6,277 nucleotides of DNA from contig JAIVHQ010000058.1 in NCBI GenBank assembly GCA_020200995.1, positions 1 through 6,277 of the forward strand, in the 5' to 3' direction. The position numbers and the translations under genes are program-made. The notes below the pieces were generated by a model, which was given only the letters and a program-made list of their open reading frames with translations, had not been told where the DNA came from and made no database searches. This stretch comes from Flavobacteriales bacterium (GTDB lineage: Bacteria; Bacteroidota; Bacteroidia; Flavobacteriales_D; Cryomorphaceae). Of this stretch, positions 1 through 5,552 are shown in pieces (positions within the stretch are counted from its first letter, which is position 1; each line of letters starts with the position of its first letter).

Positions 1-139
1 AATTGAGGCCCGCAGCCATTTCTGTCTCCACCGCGCAGCAGTAGTGATCGAGCAGGTCGTCGCGCAGAGCAGGCGAAAGCCCTTTTTCGTCGAGCATTTC
101 GGCGATGGTTTCTATTTGGCGGTGAGTGAGCGGGCTCAT
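1..139 (-). CDS. N-terminal part of a PadR-associated signalling/membrane protein (HAAS/DUF1700-like), cut by window edge
   Basis: Only the first 46 residues are present; the gene runs off the left edge. The protein starts MSPLTHRQIETIAEMLDEKG and continues with a helical stretch containing LRDDLLDHYCCAVETEM (residues about 26-42). That DLLDH-x-CC-x-x-E-x-EM pattern resembles proteins encoded directly after PadR regulators in Bacteroidetes, and more generally the HAAS/DUF1700 class, in which a cytoplasmic alpha-helical module precedes membrane segments. Its ATG overlaps the PadR stop in an ATGA arrangement (positions 139-136), so the two are translationally coupled and share a transcript. The membrane part expected of this family would lie outside the window and is not seen. 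The family assignment is an inference from the short motif and the PadR linkage; that it is a real gene is much surer. Confidence 0.72.
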   Translation of the reverse strand, partial: MSPLTHRQIETIAEMLDEKGLSPALRDDLLDHYCCAVETEMAAGLN

Positions 140-489
140 AGTGCGGGTTTTTTGGCGTTTGGAAACAGCATTTCCGAAAGGGTTGACATAAATGAGGAGA
201 TCTCCTTGAGTTTTTCGGTTTTCGCGGTTTTTCCCTTGGCGGTGAGCCGGTAATAGCGCCGCATGCGTTTGCCCACATAGACCGTTTCCACTTCGATGGC
301 ACCTTCGGCCTCCAGCTTGTGGAGGGCGGGGTAGAGCGATCCCTCCTTTACGAGGATGCGTTCGCCCGAAAGCTCCTTCACGCGTTGGGTGATTTGGTAA
401 CCGTACATGCGGTCCTCTTCGGCCAGCAGGCTAAGGATGATGGCTGAGAGGGTGCCTTTGAGAAGTTCTTTGGAATAGGTAGTGCTCAT
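136..489 (-). CDS. PadR-family winged-helix transcriptional regulator
   Basis: A 117-residue protein starting MSTTYSKELLKGTLSAIILS. It has the full PadR N-terminal winged-helix layout: helix 1 KGTLSAIILSLLAEED, helix 2 YGYQITQRVKEL, the recognition-helix region EGSLYPALHKLEAEG, and the wing with GKRMRRYYRLTAKG. The C-terminal extension is short, as in PadR subfamily 2 proteins, which dimerise through one C-terminal helix. PadR proteins are cytoplasmic repressors that usually control their own operon and a linked membrane protein. I chose the ATG at 489; the frame stays open to 576, but that extension reads through the predicted promoter and has no PadR-like sequence. A start at 495 (MHMST) is also possible. 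The stop overlaps the next gene by 4 bases. GC content looks higher here than in the neighbouring region 580-2500. The family call is secure; ligand and targets are unknown. Confidence 0.93.
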   Translation of the reverse strand: MSTTYSKELLKGTLSAIILSLLAEEDRMYGYQITQRVKELSGERILVKEGSLYPALHKLEAEGAIEVETVYVGKRMRRYYRLTAKGKTAKTEKLKEISSFMSTLSEMLFPNAKKPAL

Positions 490-786
490 ATGCATAGAAG
501 AACGATGTATTAAAGAGAATGTTATTTGGAGAGGAATAAAAAAATCAGATTTACATATTAATGTATTAATAAACAAAGGTTTGAAGTCACGGAAAAAGTC
601 GCGTAATGCTGCGCACTCGCAATCTGTGGCGGCAATCTGACCATTTTTGTTTTGAAATACCCGCGTTGCTCAATCTCAGGATGGATCGGACACTTAAGGG
701 TTTTAGGATTGCATCATGTGCACCACTCTTGACCTAAGATCCTTCACAGTTCTAAAGCTTGGTATTTTAGTAGGGTAGAATGAAAA
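490..786. other. Intergenic region between padR and the membrane-protein unit
   Basis: This 297-base gap holds the padR promoter (546-577) and leader. The remainder (578-786) lies downstream of the membrane-protein gene, which ends at 787. I found no convincing hairpin plus T-run terminator. The minus strand is open from 713 to 561 without a stop in one frame, with an internal ATG at 644; this is treated as a finding, not a gene, because the stretch overlaps the promoter and lacks a credible start. Confidence 0.6.
546..577 (-). promoter_or_regulatory. Predicted padR promoter with embedded palindromic operator
   Basis: Read on the minus strand, a TTTG (574-577) is followed after exactly 20 bases by TAAATCTG (546-553), one mismatch from the Bacteroidetes TAnnTTTG -7 box. 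The spacer holds the inverted repeat TACAT-n4-ATGTA (552-565), which reaches into the -7 box, the usual place for a repressor site. PadR-family operators are commonly ATGT/ACAT dyads, so autoregulation is a reasonable inference. The nine bases atgtattaa (plus strand, 561-569) recur at 505-513 in the untranslated leader and could be a second half-site. Transcription would begin near 540, giving a leader of about 50 bases. Confidence 0.5.
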
Positions 787-1749
787 TTAACTCTTCGCGT
801 GTTTTCTGCGCAGGCTGATCAAAAGTGGAGAGATCCAAAAGACGGTCCATATCAAAGTGTAATCCGGCAGGAAAGCGTAAAAATAGTTTAGTGAATACAG
901 CAGCAATGCCAAAAGCAGGAGGATTACGGCATCGACAGTTGGCAATAAGGATTTGGAGTATCTCGCAATGTGCAGCTTGTTCAATTTTTTGATGATGGCC
1001 CTGTGGGTGCCGCCGTAAAAGTGGCCGTCGTGAGGAAGGTAGATGGCCAACATCTGCAAGTTGCGAAGAATGTAAATTGAGCTGACCCCCAATAGAAAGA
1101 ACTGCAAGGCTGCTAACAATCCATTGGTACTCAAAAAGGGCTCCGATGGCGTCGATATCAGTACGCGATAAATTAAATCGGCCGAAAAAATCAACATGAT
1201 GAGAGAACTCCACAAGCTGAGTGCAAGTCGCTGTTGATCGGCGAGTTTTCGTTTTGAAAATGCACGGTACAGCGTAAACGCGGTAAAAATTCCGACCACA
1301 ACAAGCAGGATTGCCCACATTCCTGTGAGCATGGCGTACCATTCGCGTTCAATAAGAAGGTATATGAGTGCTGTGGTTTGTAACAGTGTGACGCCCTTCC
1401 CCATTCCAACCACGCTTCGATCCTCATGGAAGAAAACGGAATACATCACAAACAAAAAGATAAAGAAGAAAGGCCAAAAGGATAAATGCCGCTCAAAATC
1501 GTAGACCACTTCTCCTTTGCCGTATGCAAAAGCAAAAAGACTGCCGAGCAAGGCGACAAGCAATTTAATTTGAATGGCTTTCCAATTTCGCGATAGGCGC
1601 CAATTTTCAAAAATAATACCTGCCACCATCGGAAGGACCATCACCGGCAGCTCACCTTCTCCGCTATCATGGGCGTAGAAAAAAATATATCCGTAGGTTG
1701 CGAAACAAAATGACCAGCCCAACAGCAACAGGACCGATTCATTCATCAT
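787..1749 (-). CDS. Polytopic membrane protein of unknown function
   Basis: A protein of about 320 residues dominated by hydrophobic segments; I do not recognise the family. With the ATG at 1749 as residue 1, likely membrane spans lie near residues 5-25, 34-48, 60-76, 91-107, 117-133, 137-160, 176-196, 210-233, 272-290 and 298-314, so roughly 9-10 helices. The largest soluble loop is at about 234-271 (contains PHDGHFYGGTHR and a basic KKLNKLHIARYSK stretch), and the C-terminus is basic (LRRKHAKS), consistent with a cytoplasmic end. No catalytic or transport motif stands out. The frame is open to an ATG at 1806, but that start would overlap the upstream lipoprotein gene by 41 bases. The paired ATGs at 1749/1746, 16-19 bases after the lipoprotein stop and directly before the first span, are preferred. 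It is probably co-transcribed with the lipoprotein gene, suggesting a shared envelope role. Confidence 0.82.
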   Translation of the reverse strand: MMNESVLLLLGWSFCFATYGYIFFYAHDSGEGELPVMVLPMVAGIIFENWRLSRNWKAIQIKLLVALLGSLFAFAYGKGEVVYDFERHLSFWPFFFIFLFVMYSVFFHEDRSVVGMGKGVTLLQTTALIYLLIEREWYAMLTGMWAILLVVVGIFTAFTLYRAFSKRKLADQQRLALSLWSSLIMLIFSADLIYRVLISTPSEPFLSTNGLLAALQFFLLGVSSIYILRNLQMLAIYLPHDGHFYGGTHRAIIKKLNKLHIARYSKSLLPTVDAVILLLLALLLYSLNYFYAFLPDYTLIWTVFWISPLLISLRRKHAKS

Positions 1750-1765
1750 ACCGGTATTCTGAATT

Positions 1766-2308
1766 TTATTTTTCGCCAAACTGATGATCTTCTGTGAACC
1801 ACGCATGTCTCAACTGCTTAGAAATGGCCCTCTTTTCACTTTTCTTCAACGAGAACATGTCCCAAAACCAAATCCGTTTTTCATATTCCAAGACGAATTC
1901 CTTTCGCTCCTCATTGCCACTGTTCAGTTCTGTAAAGTTGATGCGCACCCGTCGGTTCGATTTTACCGGGTACTGACCTAAAGTAAATGCGAGCACCGTT
2001 AATTGACTTGTCAAGCAATGCGGACCAAGGAATCTATCCGCCGGAAGTAGGTTTATTTTTATTGGACTGAGACTGTCCTTGGTCAACGTGTATATTTCAG
2101 ATTTGGTCAGCACGTCACAGGCGTAGGGGTGTTCTGAGGGGTTCGTTACGTAAGCTAATTGCTTTTCTGCAGTGGCAAAGGCACTGCGCGTAGACGCATC
2201 ACAGGTTGTGCGATAGGACCAGCAGGAACTCAGAGAAAGAAGAAGTGCGAATATAACCGATTGCTTCAGAGCATTTGAAAAACGGAAGACGCGTTGTTTC
2301 ACATTCAC
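1766..2308 (-). CDS. Small predicted lipoprotein of unknown function
   Basis: A 180-residue protein with a clear lipoprotein signal peptide: a basic N-terminus (KQRVFRFSNALK), a hydrophobic core (VIFALLLSLS) and the lipobox LSSC with the lipidated cysteine at residue 29. The mature part is mixed alpha/beta in character, with additional cysteines (in TTCDAS, YACDVL and PHCLTS) that could form disulfides in the periplasm, and an aromatic segment RIWFWDMF near residue 145-152. I recognise no family. The start is GTG (2308); no in-frame ATG lies before the signal peptide, and a second GTG two codons later is the only close alternative. It is the first gene of a minus-strand unit with the membrane protein that starts 16 bases after its stop, and it is divergent from the barrel-like gene at 2480. 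The mature N-terminus (CWSYRTT) lacks an obvious acidic Bacteroidetes surface-export signal. Confidence 0.8.
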   Translation of the reverse strand: MNVKQRVFRFSNALKQSVIFALLLSLSSCWSYRTTCDASTRSAFATAEKQLAYVTNPSEHPYACDVLTKSEIYTLTKDSLSPIKINLLPADRFLGPHCLTSQLTVLAFTLGQYPVKSNRRVRINFTELNSGNEERKEFVLEYEKRIWFWDMFSLKKSEKRAISKQLRHAWFTEDHQFGEK

Positions 2309-2312
2309 GCTT

Positions 2313-2343
2313 CTAAAGTAATTTAAACGTTGCTTTGTTCCAA
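2313..2343 (-). promoter_or_regulatory. Predicted promoter of the lipoprotein/membrane-protein unit
   Basis: On the minus strand, TTG (2341-2343) is followed after 20 bases by TACTTTAG (2313-2320), one mismatch from the Bacteroidetes TAnnTTTG box. The -7 box ends only 4 bases before the GTG start at 2308, so transcription would begin at or next to the start codon, implying a leaderless or nearly leaderless mRNA. Confidence 0.45.
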
Positions 2344-2387
2344 GAAGAGGAAAAGCCGTTTGCGGCTGTCCCGATTGAGATGGAGCT

Positions 2388-2395
2388 TATTTTTG
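2388..2395 (+). promoter_or_regulatory. Predicted -7 box for the barrel-like gene
   Basis: TATTTTTG matches the Bacteroidetes TAnnTTTG consensus exactly. The -33 partner is weak: CTG at 2366-2368 sits at the right distance (19 bases), while the better TTTG at 2359-2362 is 25 bases away. If used, the transcript would start near 2402 and carry a leader of about 78 bases before the ATG at 2480. Confidence 0.35.
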
Positions 2396-2479
2396 AAAGG
2401 GGAGTTTATTCTCGACCATTCAAAGCCATCAAAATTGATACATTTGAAAAAATCATATTACGCGGAACTTTTCCGCTGA

Positions 2480-3607
2480 ATGAAATTCATGACACATCAT
2501 CCACGTGTCGGGTTGAGAACTAAAAGGGCAGTGGTCATTTCCACAATGGCCCTGATTCTTGCTTTGCAAAGCTGCATACCGAGATCCATTTTCATCTCGT
2601 TCGAAGAAGACAAGGCTGATGTGAGGGTTGATGCTTATTATGACTATTCAACACAGGTTTTTCATGAAGATACCACGCATAGCGGAGTACCCATAGACTC
2701 GATATCAAAGTATATCCTGACCTGTGATCAGGAGGCGTTCCTGTTTTCCGATTCAGCCGAAACTGTCTTTGTAAAATTTGCGGGAGAAGTGACAGATCCA
2801 CCTGCTGTCTGTGTTGCTTTGCATCCTCAAATCATCCTTCAATTCAATAAACCCGTAACCCGTTTTTCGGGTCCGACAAAAGGACTGGGCCATACATCCG
2901 ATCGAAAAACATTTTATCTTCCCGACAGTCCAAAACAATTGCTCCGAAACCAAGGAGGTTATCGCTTTTCGACCGATACCGAGTCGGAACCGAATTTCAC
3001 CCATCCTTTTGGGTTGAAATACTTTGGGTTCGTAATTGATCCTTTGCCGGGAGTCGGATTGGCTTGGGGCTCGGGCAATTCAAAACGGGTATTTGGCGAC
3101 GGTCTGTTCTTAAATTTCGGGTTGGCGTTTATCATGAACGACTTCAGGGCTATAATGCGCCTTGCTTACTTCGATTTTAATTCTGTACGGGACATCCCGC
3201 CCGATCCAATCTTCACTGGTGTGAGTGCTGGTAATCTCGAGTTTGGATTGGGATATGAATTGCTGAACACAGAATTTTTTACTTTCATCCCAAACTTTTT
3301 CGGCGGACGAAAAAGTTTCAGGTTTTATGATTCTGACGGGGCGGCAGACAGGATCGGAACCGACCAATTCTACACGTATGGCGCGGGGCTCACCCTTGAT
3401 TTTAAGCTGCATCAGTTGCTGCGAACTAAAGCGCAGCGCGAGGCCAAAAAGGGTGAATATTTCTACCTCAAATTTGACGCGGGTTGGTATCCCGAATTGT
3501 TTCGGGAGCCCTTTAATATTTCCGGTTCGGTCACGTATTTCACAGTCGGTATTGCCGGTTACTTTGGTGGCCCTAATGAGGTGAGAAGGGTGAAAATGAA
3601 GAGGTGA
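2480..3607 (+). CDS. Predicted lipid-anchored protein with outer-membrane beta-barrel-like C-terminal half
   Basis: A 375-residue protein I do not recognise. The N-terminus is basic (RVGLRTKR, residues 9-16), followed by a hydrophobic core (VVISTMALILAL) and a lipobox-like LQSC with the cysteine at residue 32, so it is probably lipidated. Residues about 33-165 form a soluble region with further cysteines (LTCDQEA, AVCVAL). From about residue 175 onward, amphipathic strands rich in aromatic residues and glycine alternate with polar turns (FLNFGLAFIMND, GNLEFGLGYELL, FYTYGAGLTLDF, YFYLKFDAGWYPE, SVTYFTVGIAGYFGG), typical of outer-membrane beta-barrels. A lipid anchor in front of a barrel is unusual, and the cysteine could instead be an ordinary residue after a standard signal peptide. 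ATG at 2480 is preferred; ATG at 2489 is also possible. It is divergent from the lipoprotein unit across 171 bases. Confidence 0.8.
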   Translation: MKFMTHHPRVGLRTKRAVVISTMALILALQSCIPRSIFISFEEDKADVRVDAYYDYSTQVFHEDTTHSGVPIDSISKYILTCDQEAFLFSDSAETVFVKFAGEVTDPPAVCVALHPQIILQFNKPVTRFSGPTKGLGHTSDRKTFYLPDSPKQLLRNQGGYRFSTDTESEPNFTHPFGLKYFGFVIDPLPGVGLAWGSGNSKRVFGDGLFLNFGLAFIMNDFRAIMRLAYFDFNSVRDIPPDPIFTGVSAGNLEFGLGYELLNTEFFTFIPNFFGGRKSFRFYDSDGAADRIGTDQFYTYGAGLTLDFKLHQLLRTKAQREAKKGEYFYLKFDAGWYPELFREPFNISGSVTYFTVGIAGYFGGPNEVRRVKMKR

Positions 3608-3719
3608 AAGAAGCCGCCTGAGCTGGCTTACCTTTAACTGGTCTTAATAACAATTGGCACATTATTAAACGTTTACAGTTCGGATTGCGTTTCCTTATTG
3701 AATACAAAAACGTAAAGTC

Positions 3720-3959
3720 ATGCCTATTAGATTAGCTACAAATTGCGGACACTGTTCCGCCCTCTCGTCTTCAAATCACTGTAAGGTGCACGACATCAGA
3801 GTGAACGAGCACTATACCTGCGACCGTTTCTCCATGATGCCCAAGCTCGATGCGACGCGTCACTGTAATAATTGCGCCCGATTCAAGACCGAAGCTTGTG
3901 CGCATCCGAGCAAGGCCGCTGAGGGGATGTTGTGTGCAAGCTGGGCGCCACAAGCATGA
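3720..3959 (+). CDS. Small eight-cysteine, zinc-ribbon-like protein with two similar halves
   Basis: A 79-residue soluble protein with no signal peptide, starting MPIRLATNCGHC. Eight cysteines fall into two matching sets: C9-x2-C12-x8-C21-x12-C34 followed by DRF, and C49-x2-C52-x7-C60-x11-C72 followed by ASW. A histidine follows the third cysteine of each set (CKVH and CAHP). Two CxxC knuckles per chain with four cysteines each would suit two Zn(II) sites or two Fe-S sites; metal binding is inferred. The C-terminus ends MLCASWAPQA. It resembles a small conserved hypothetical family I associate with Flavobacteriia, but I cannot confirm this from sequence alone. The gene stands alone, and its stop lies 2 bases before a large palindromic element. 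Regular cysteine spacing makes a real gene very likely; function is unknown. Confidence 0.85.
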   Translation: MPIRLATNCGHCSALSSSNHCKVHDIRVNEHYTCDRFSMMPKLDATRHCNNCARFKTEACAHPSKAAEGMLCASWAPQA

Positions 3960-3961
3960 AC

Positions 3962-4085
3962 GGTGTCTGTTTTTAAGTTCCGATAGCTGCGTTATGCTCG
4001 CCCCCAAAATCCTCATTTACCACCTGTAAACTGCGGCTTTGGGGCCTTTGCAAGCCTTGCTCTCGAACCATAAAAATCAGACACC
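3962..4085. repeat. Nested palindromic element (REP/MITE-like), 124 bases
   Basis: Three sets of inverted repeats share one centre near 4023. The outer arms are GGTGTCTG (3962-3969) and CAGACACC (4078-4085), a perfect 8-bp match that continues imperfectly through a T-run/A-run to GTTC (3977-3980) and GAAC (4065-4068). The middle arms are CCCCAAA (4002-4008) and TTTGGGG (4038-4044). The apical stem is TTTAC (4016-4020) and GTAAA (4026-4030) with a 5-base loop. The whole unit can fold into one long hairpin on either strand. This design is typical of dispersed palindromic elements such as REP units mobilised by RAYT transposases, or MITEs. I see no flanking target duplication and no transposase in the window. 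It begins 2 bases after the upstream stop codon, so it may also form the 3' end of that mRNA. Confidence 0.7.
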
Positions 4086-4113
4086 AAAATAAATAATAGA
4101 CTCAATACAGTAG

Positions 4114-4371
4114 CTATTTAAATTTTTCATATTCGTGCCTCGGGCTTGATCTACGTTCGGCGTTGTTCCATGCCTTAGGTTTTTTACGGCCTGCTTATAA
4201 GAACAGTCTCTTCCATTTATCTCGGGGCATCGTATTGACTACCAAAAACATCATGCCTGACCCAAAGGTGGGCTTGCTTCTTGGAATTGCGCGTGCGCCA
4301 TGCATTCTGAATACCTTCGGCTTAATAAAAAGACTTGGTTCGCGGAATTGCAAAAAGATGGTATATTCTGA
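4114..4371 (-). pseudogene. Possible decayed coding sequence with one in-frame stop
   Basis: Read on the minus strand, 58 codons (4371-4198) are followed by TAA (4195-4197) and then, in the same frame, 26 codons ending at TAG (4114-4116). The second part reads like a basic protein tail (AGRKKPKAW, then HEYEKFK at the end), and the first part includes DKWKRLFL just before the stop. There is no start codon near the open end, and I recognise no family. It may be a gene remnant, part of a dispersed repeat, or chance. Composition and continuity of frame are the only support. Confidence 0.2.
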
Positions 4372-4591
4372 TTATTTGAGTATTGTGATCGCCTTTGAAC
4401 ATGTTTAATCCGTGTTGCTCCTGCAACCTGCGACCCGTACTGAGTTACTTGAGATGAAATTTTTATGGTGCTCGCCTATCAACGTTTTTGCACTTTCTGG
4501 TGCGTCTTTTTCATTTAGGCAAAAGCCGAAAGCCCATCTGTCAACAATGGTCTGCCGAAAAATGTTATATTGATAAATAAAAGTAACTACC

Positions 4592-5095
4592 ATGAAAAAT
4601 TTATCAAAATCATTCACTTACGGACACTACATTCTCACCGCGCGAAAAGAGGCAGGAGAGATGAAAACCAGAAATAAAGATTACATCGCCGCAGGAACAG
4701 TAAATTGGGTCTCTCAAATTTCCTTTGAGCCGCCTATGATTGTGATTGCCGTTGGTCAGAAAAGTGACCTCAACGAAACCATTAATTACAGCGAGCGGTT
4801 TACCCTTCATTTTCTATCCGACGATAATAAGAAGATGGTAGAGGCGTTTGCCGCCAAATCGGATATCGATGGGAATAAGATTAACGGATTTTCTTTCACC
4901 AAAAAAGACCATCAGGTCATCCTCGATGATGTCGCGGGATACGCGGAATGCAAAGTGGTAAAGGAGTTCAATATGGGAGATCACACTGTGTACATTGGTG
5001 AAGTGATCAATTTTCACATGCCCGATGAAGGGACAAACTTGATTTGTACGAAGGATGTGCCATCAAAGTATGTCGAGGAAATCGCTAAGGTGTGA
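4592..5095 (+). CDS. Flavin reductase-like, FMN-binding split-barrel protein
   Basis: A 167-residue cytoplasmic protein matching the flavin reductase-like domain family (DIM6/NTAB, Pfam Flavin_Reduct). The family pattern is visible in order: YGHYILTAR (residues 10-18); the AAGTVNWVSQISFEPPMIVIAV block (about 33-54), where the flavin phosphate and isoalloxazine are usually contacted; the Y-S-E-R-F-T-L-H-F-L strand (66-75); and late GDHTVYIGEVINF (about 129-141), the conserved GDH-x-x-x-x-GEV signature. Members reduce flavins with NAD(P)H or bind FMN as redox proteins, sometimes supplying monooxygenases. The length fits a single-domain member with no rubredoxin or other fusion. ATG at 4592 is preceded by an A-rich leader (ataaataaaagtaactacc) with no Shine-Dalgarno sequence, normal for this phylum. 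It stands alone, with no monooxygenase beside it, so the physiological substrate cannot be inferred. It is convergent with the DUF3024 gene. Confidence 0.92.
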   Translation: MKNLSKSFTYGHYILTARKEAGEMKTRNKDYIAAGTVNWVSQISFEPPMIVIAVGQKSDLNETINYSERFTLHFLSDDNKKMVEAFAAKSDIDGNKINGFSFTKKDHQVILDDVAGYAECKVVKEFNMGDHTVYIGEVINFHMPDEGTNLICTKDVPSKYVEEIAKV

Positions 5096-5146
5096 TGCTT
5101 CGAATAGGTAGAGCGTACGATTTCATTATGTCATATTAACAAGCAG

Positions 5147-5500
5147 TCACCCAAAAAAGCAGTGCAACTCATCGGCGTCCACCAATTCGAAAAATTCCCC
5201 AATGCTTTTTACTTCGGGCATTTCCGGGTAGGCATGCCATTTGAGATCGCCACGCATCCAATACACTTTCCAAACTCCCTTTGATTTCACGAAAGTGGTT
5301 TTGGCGACGGGTTCTTCCTCAATTTTATGGGGCGGACTGTAAGAGGGGCGAAGTTCAACCACATATACGCTCAATCCGTCGGTGCGATAGGCGAGGTCGA
5401 GCTGATCTCTGATCTCTTCAGGAGGGCGACGTTTTTTCAAAAAAGCGGCTCCGGTGGTTTCGATTTCGTGTTGGAGGATGTCACCAAAAGGGGAGGGCAT
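5147..5500 (-). CDS. DUF3024 family protein
   Basis: A 117-residue soluble protein with the DUF3024 C-terminal signature: FVKSKGVWKVYWMRGDLKWH (about residues 70-89), then Y-P, and the terminal DADELHCFFG, which corresponds to the family's usual D-x-H-G-C-F-x-G ending. The N-terminal half carries ELRPSY (50-55), a short strand-like segment after a helical region. The family has no established function; conserved W, H and C residues suggest a compact fold, possibly nucleic-acid- or metal-related, but that is speculation. ATG at 5500 is used. It follows yccF on the same strand with a 52-base gap, so the two may be co-transcribed. Downstream it converges on the flavin reductase gene with 51 bases between stops and no clear terminator hairpin. 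Confidence 0.88.
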   Translation of the reverse strand: MPSPFGDILQHEIETTGAAFLKKRRPPEEIRDQLDLAYRTDGLSVYVVELRPSYSPPHKIEEEPVAKTTFVKSKGVWKVYWMRGDLKWHAYPEMPEVKSIGEFFELVDADELHCFFG

Positions 5501-5552
5501 AGCGGTTAATTTATCGCATGAAAGTAGTAAATCGCGGGGAAAAGGTAAACAG

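Larger units (their letters stand above)
3960..4591. other. Gene-poor 632-base region with palindrome and degenerate ORF-like sequence
   Basis: After the palindrome at 3962-4085, the stretch 4086-4591 has no gene I can support. On the minus strand one frame is open from 4371 to 4198, interrupted by a single TAA (4195-4197), then open again to TAG at 4114-4116, with no good start. Further left of the flavin reductase gene, both strands are open at about 4409-4573 without recognisable protein features. A weak stem GCAC/GTGC followed by a T-rich run lies near 4490-4510. The region may be assembled from dispersed repeats or decayed genes, and it must also hold the promoter of the gene at 4592, which I could not place. 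Confidence 0.5.

Noticed and set aside
767..1427. Alternative minus-strand frames inside the membrane-protein gene
   Set aside because: Shadows of the membrane-protein frame; they lack the membrane-span pattern and have no start context.
2354..2367. Hairpin AGCCG-TTTG-CGGCT with a T-run on the minus strand
   Set aside because: It looks like a short terminator but sits upstream of the lipoprotein promoter with no minus-strand gene before it; a 5-bp stem is easily chance.
2335..2523. 62-codon plus-strand frame starting with TTG (or 47 codons from an ATG at 2380) upstream of the barrel-like gene
   Set aside because: It overlaps the next gene's start and both divergent promoters, has no recognisable domain, and lacks a credible initiation region.
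3611..3629. Hairpin AAGCC-n9-GGCTT after the barrel-like gene, considered as a terminator
   Set aside because: The stem is only 5 bp, the loop is long and no T-run follows.
4065..4085. GTTCGAGAG-like string on the minus strand beside the palindrome, suggestive of a tRNA T-loop
   Set aside because: No acceptor, D or anticodon arms can be formed around it; the bases belong to the palindrome arms.
4163..4408. 81-codon plus-strand frame in the gene-poor region
   Set aside because: No protein-like composition or known motif; it lies opposite a more protein-like minus-strand frame.
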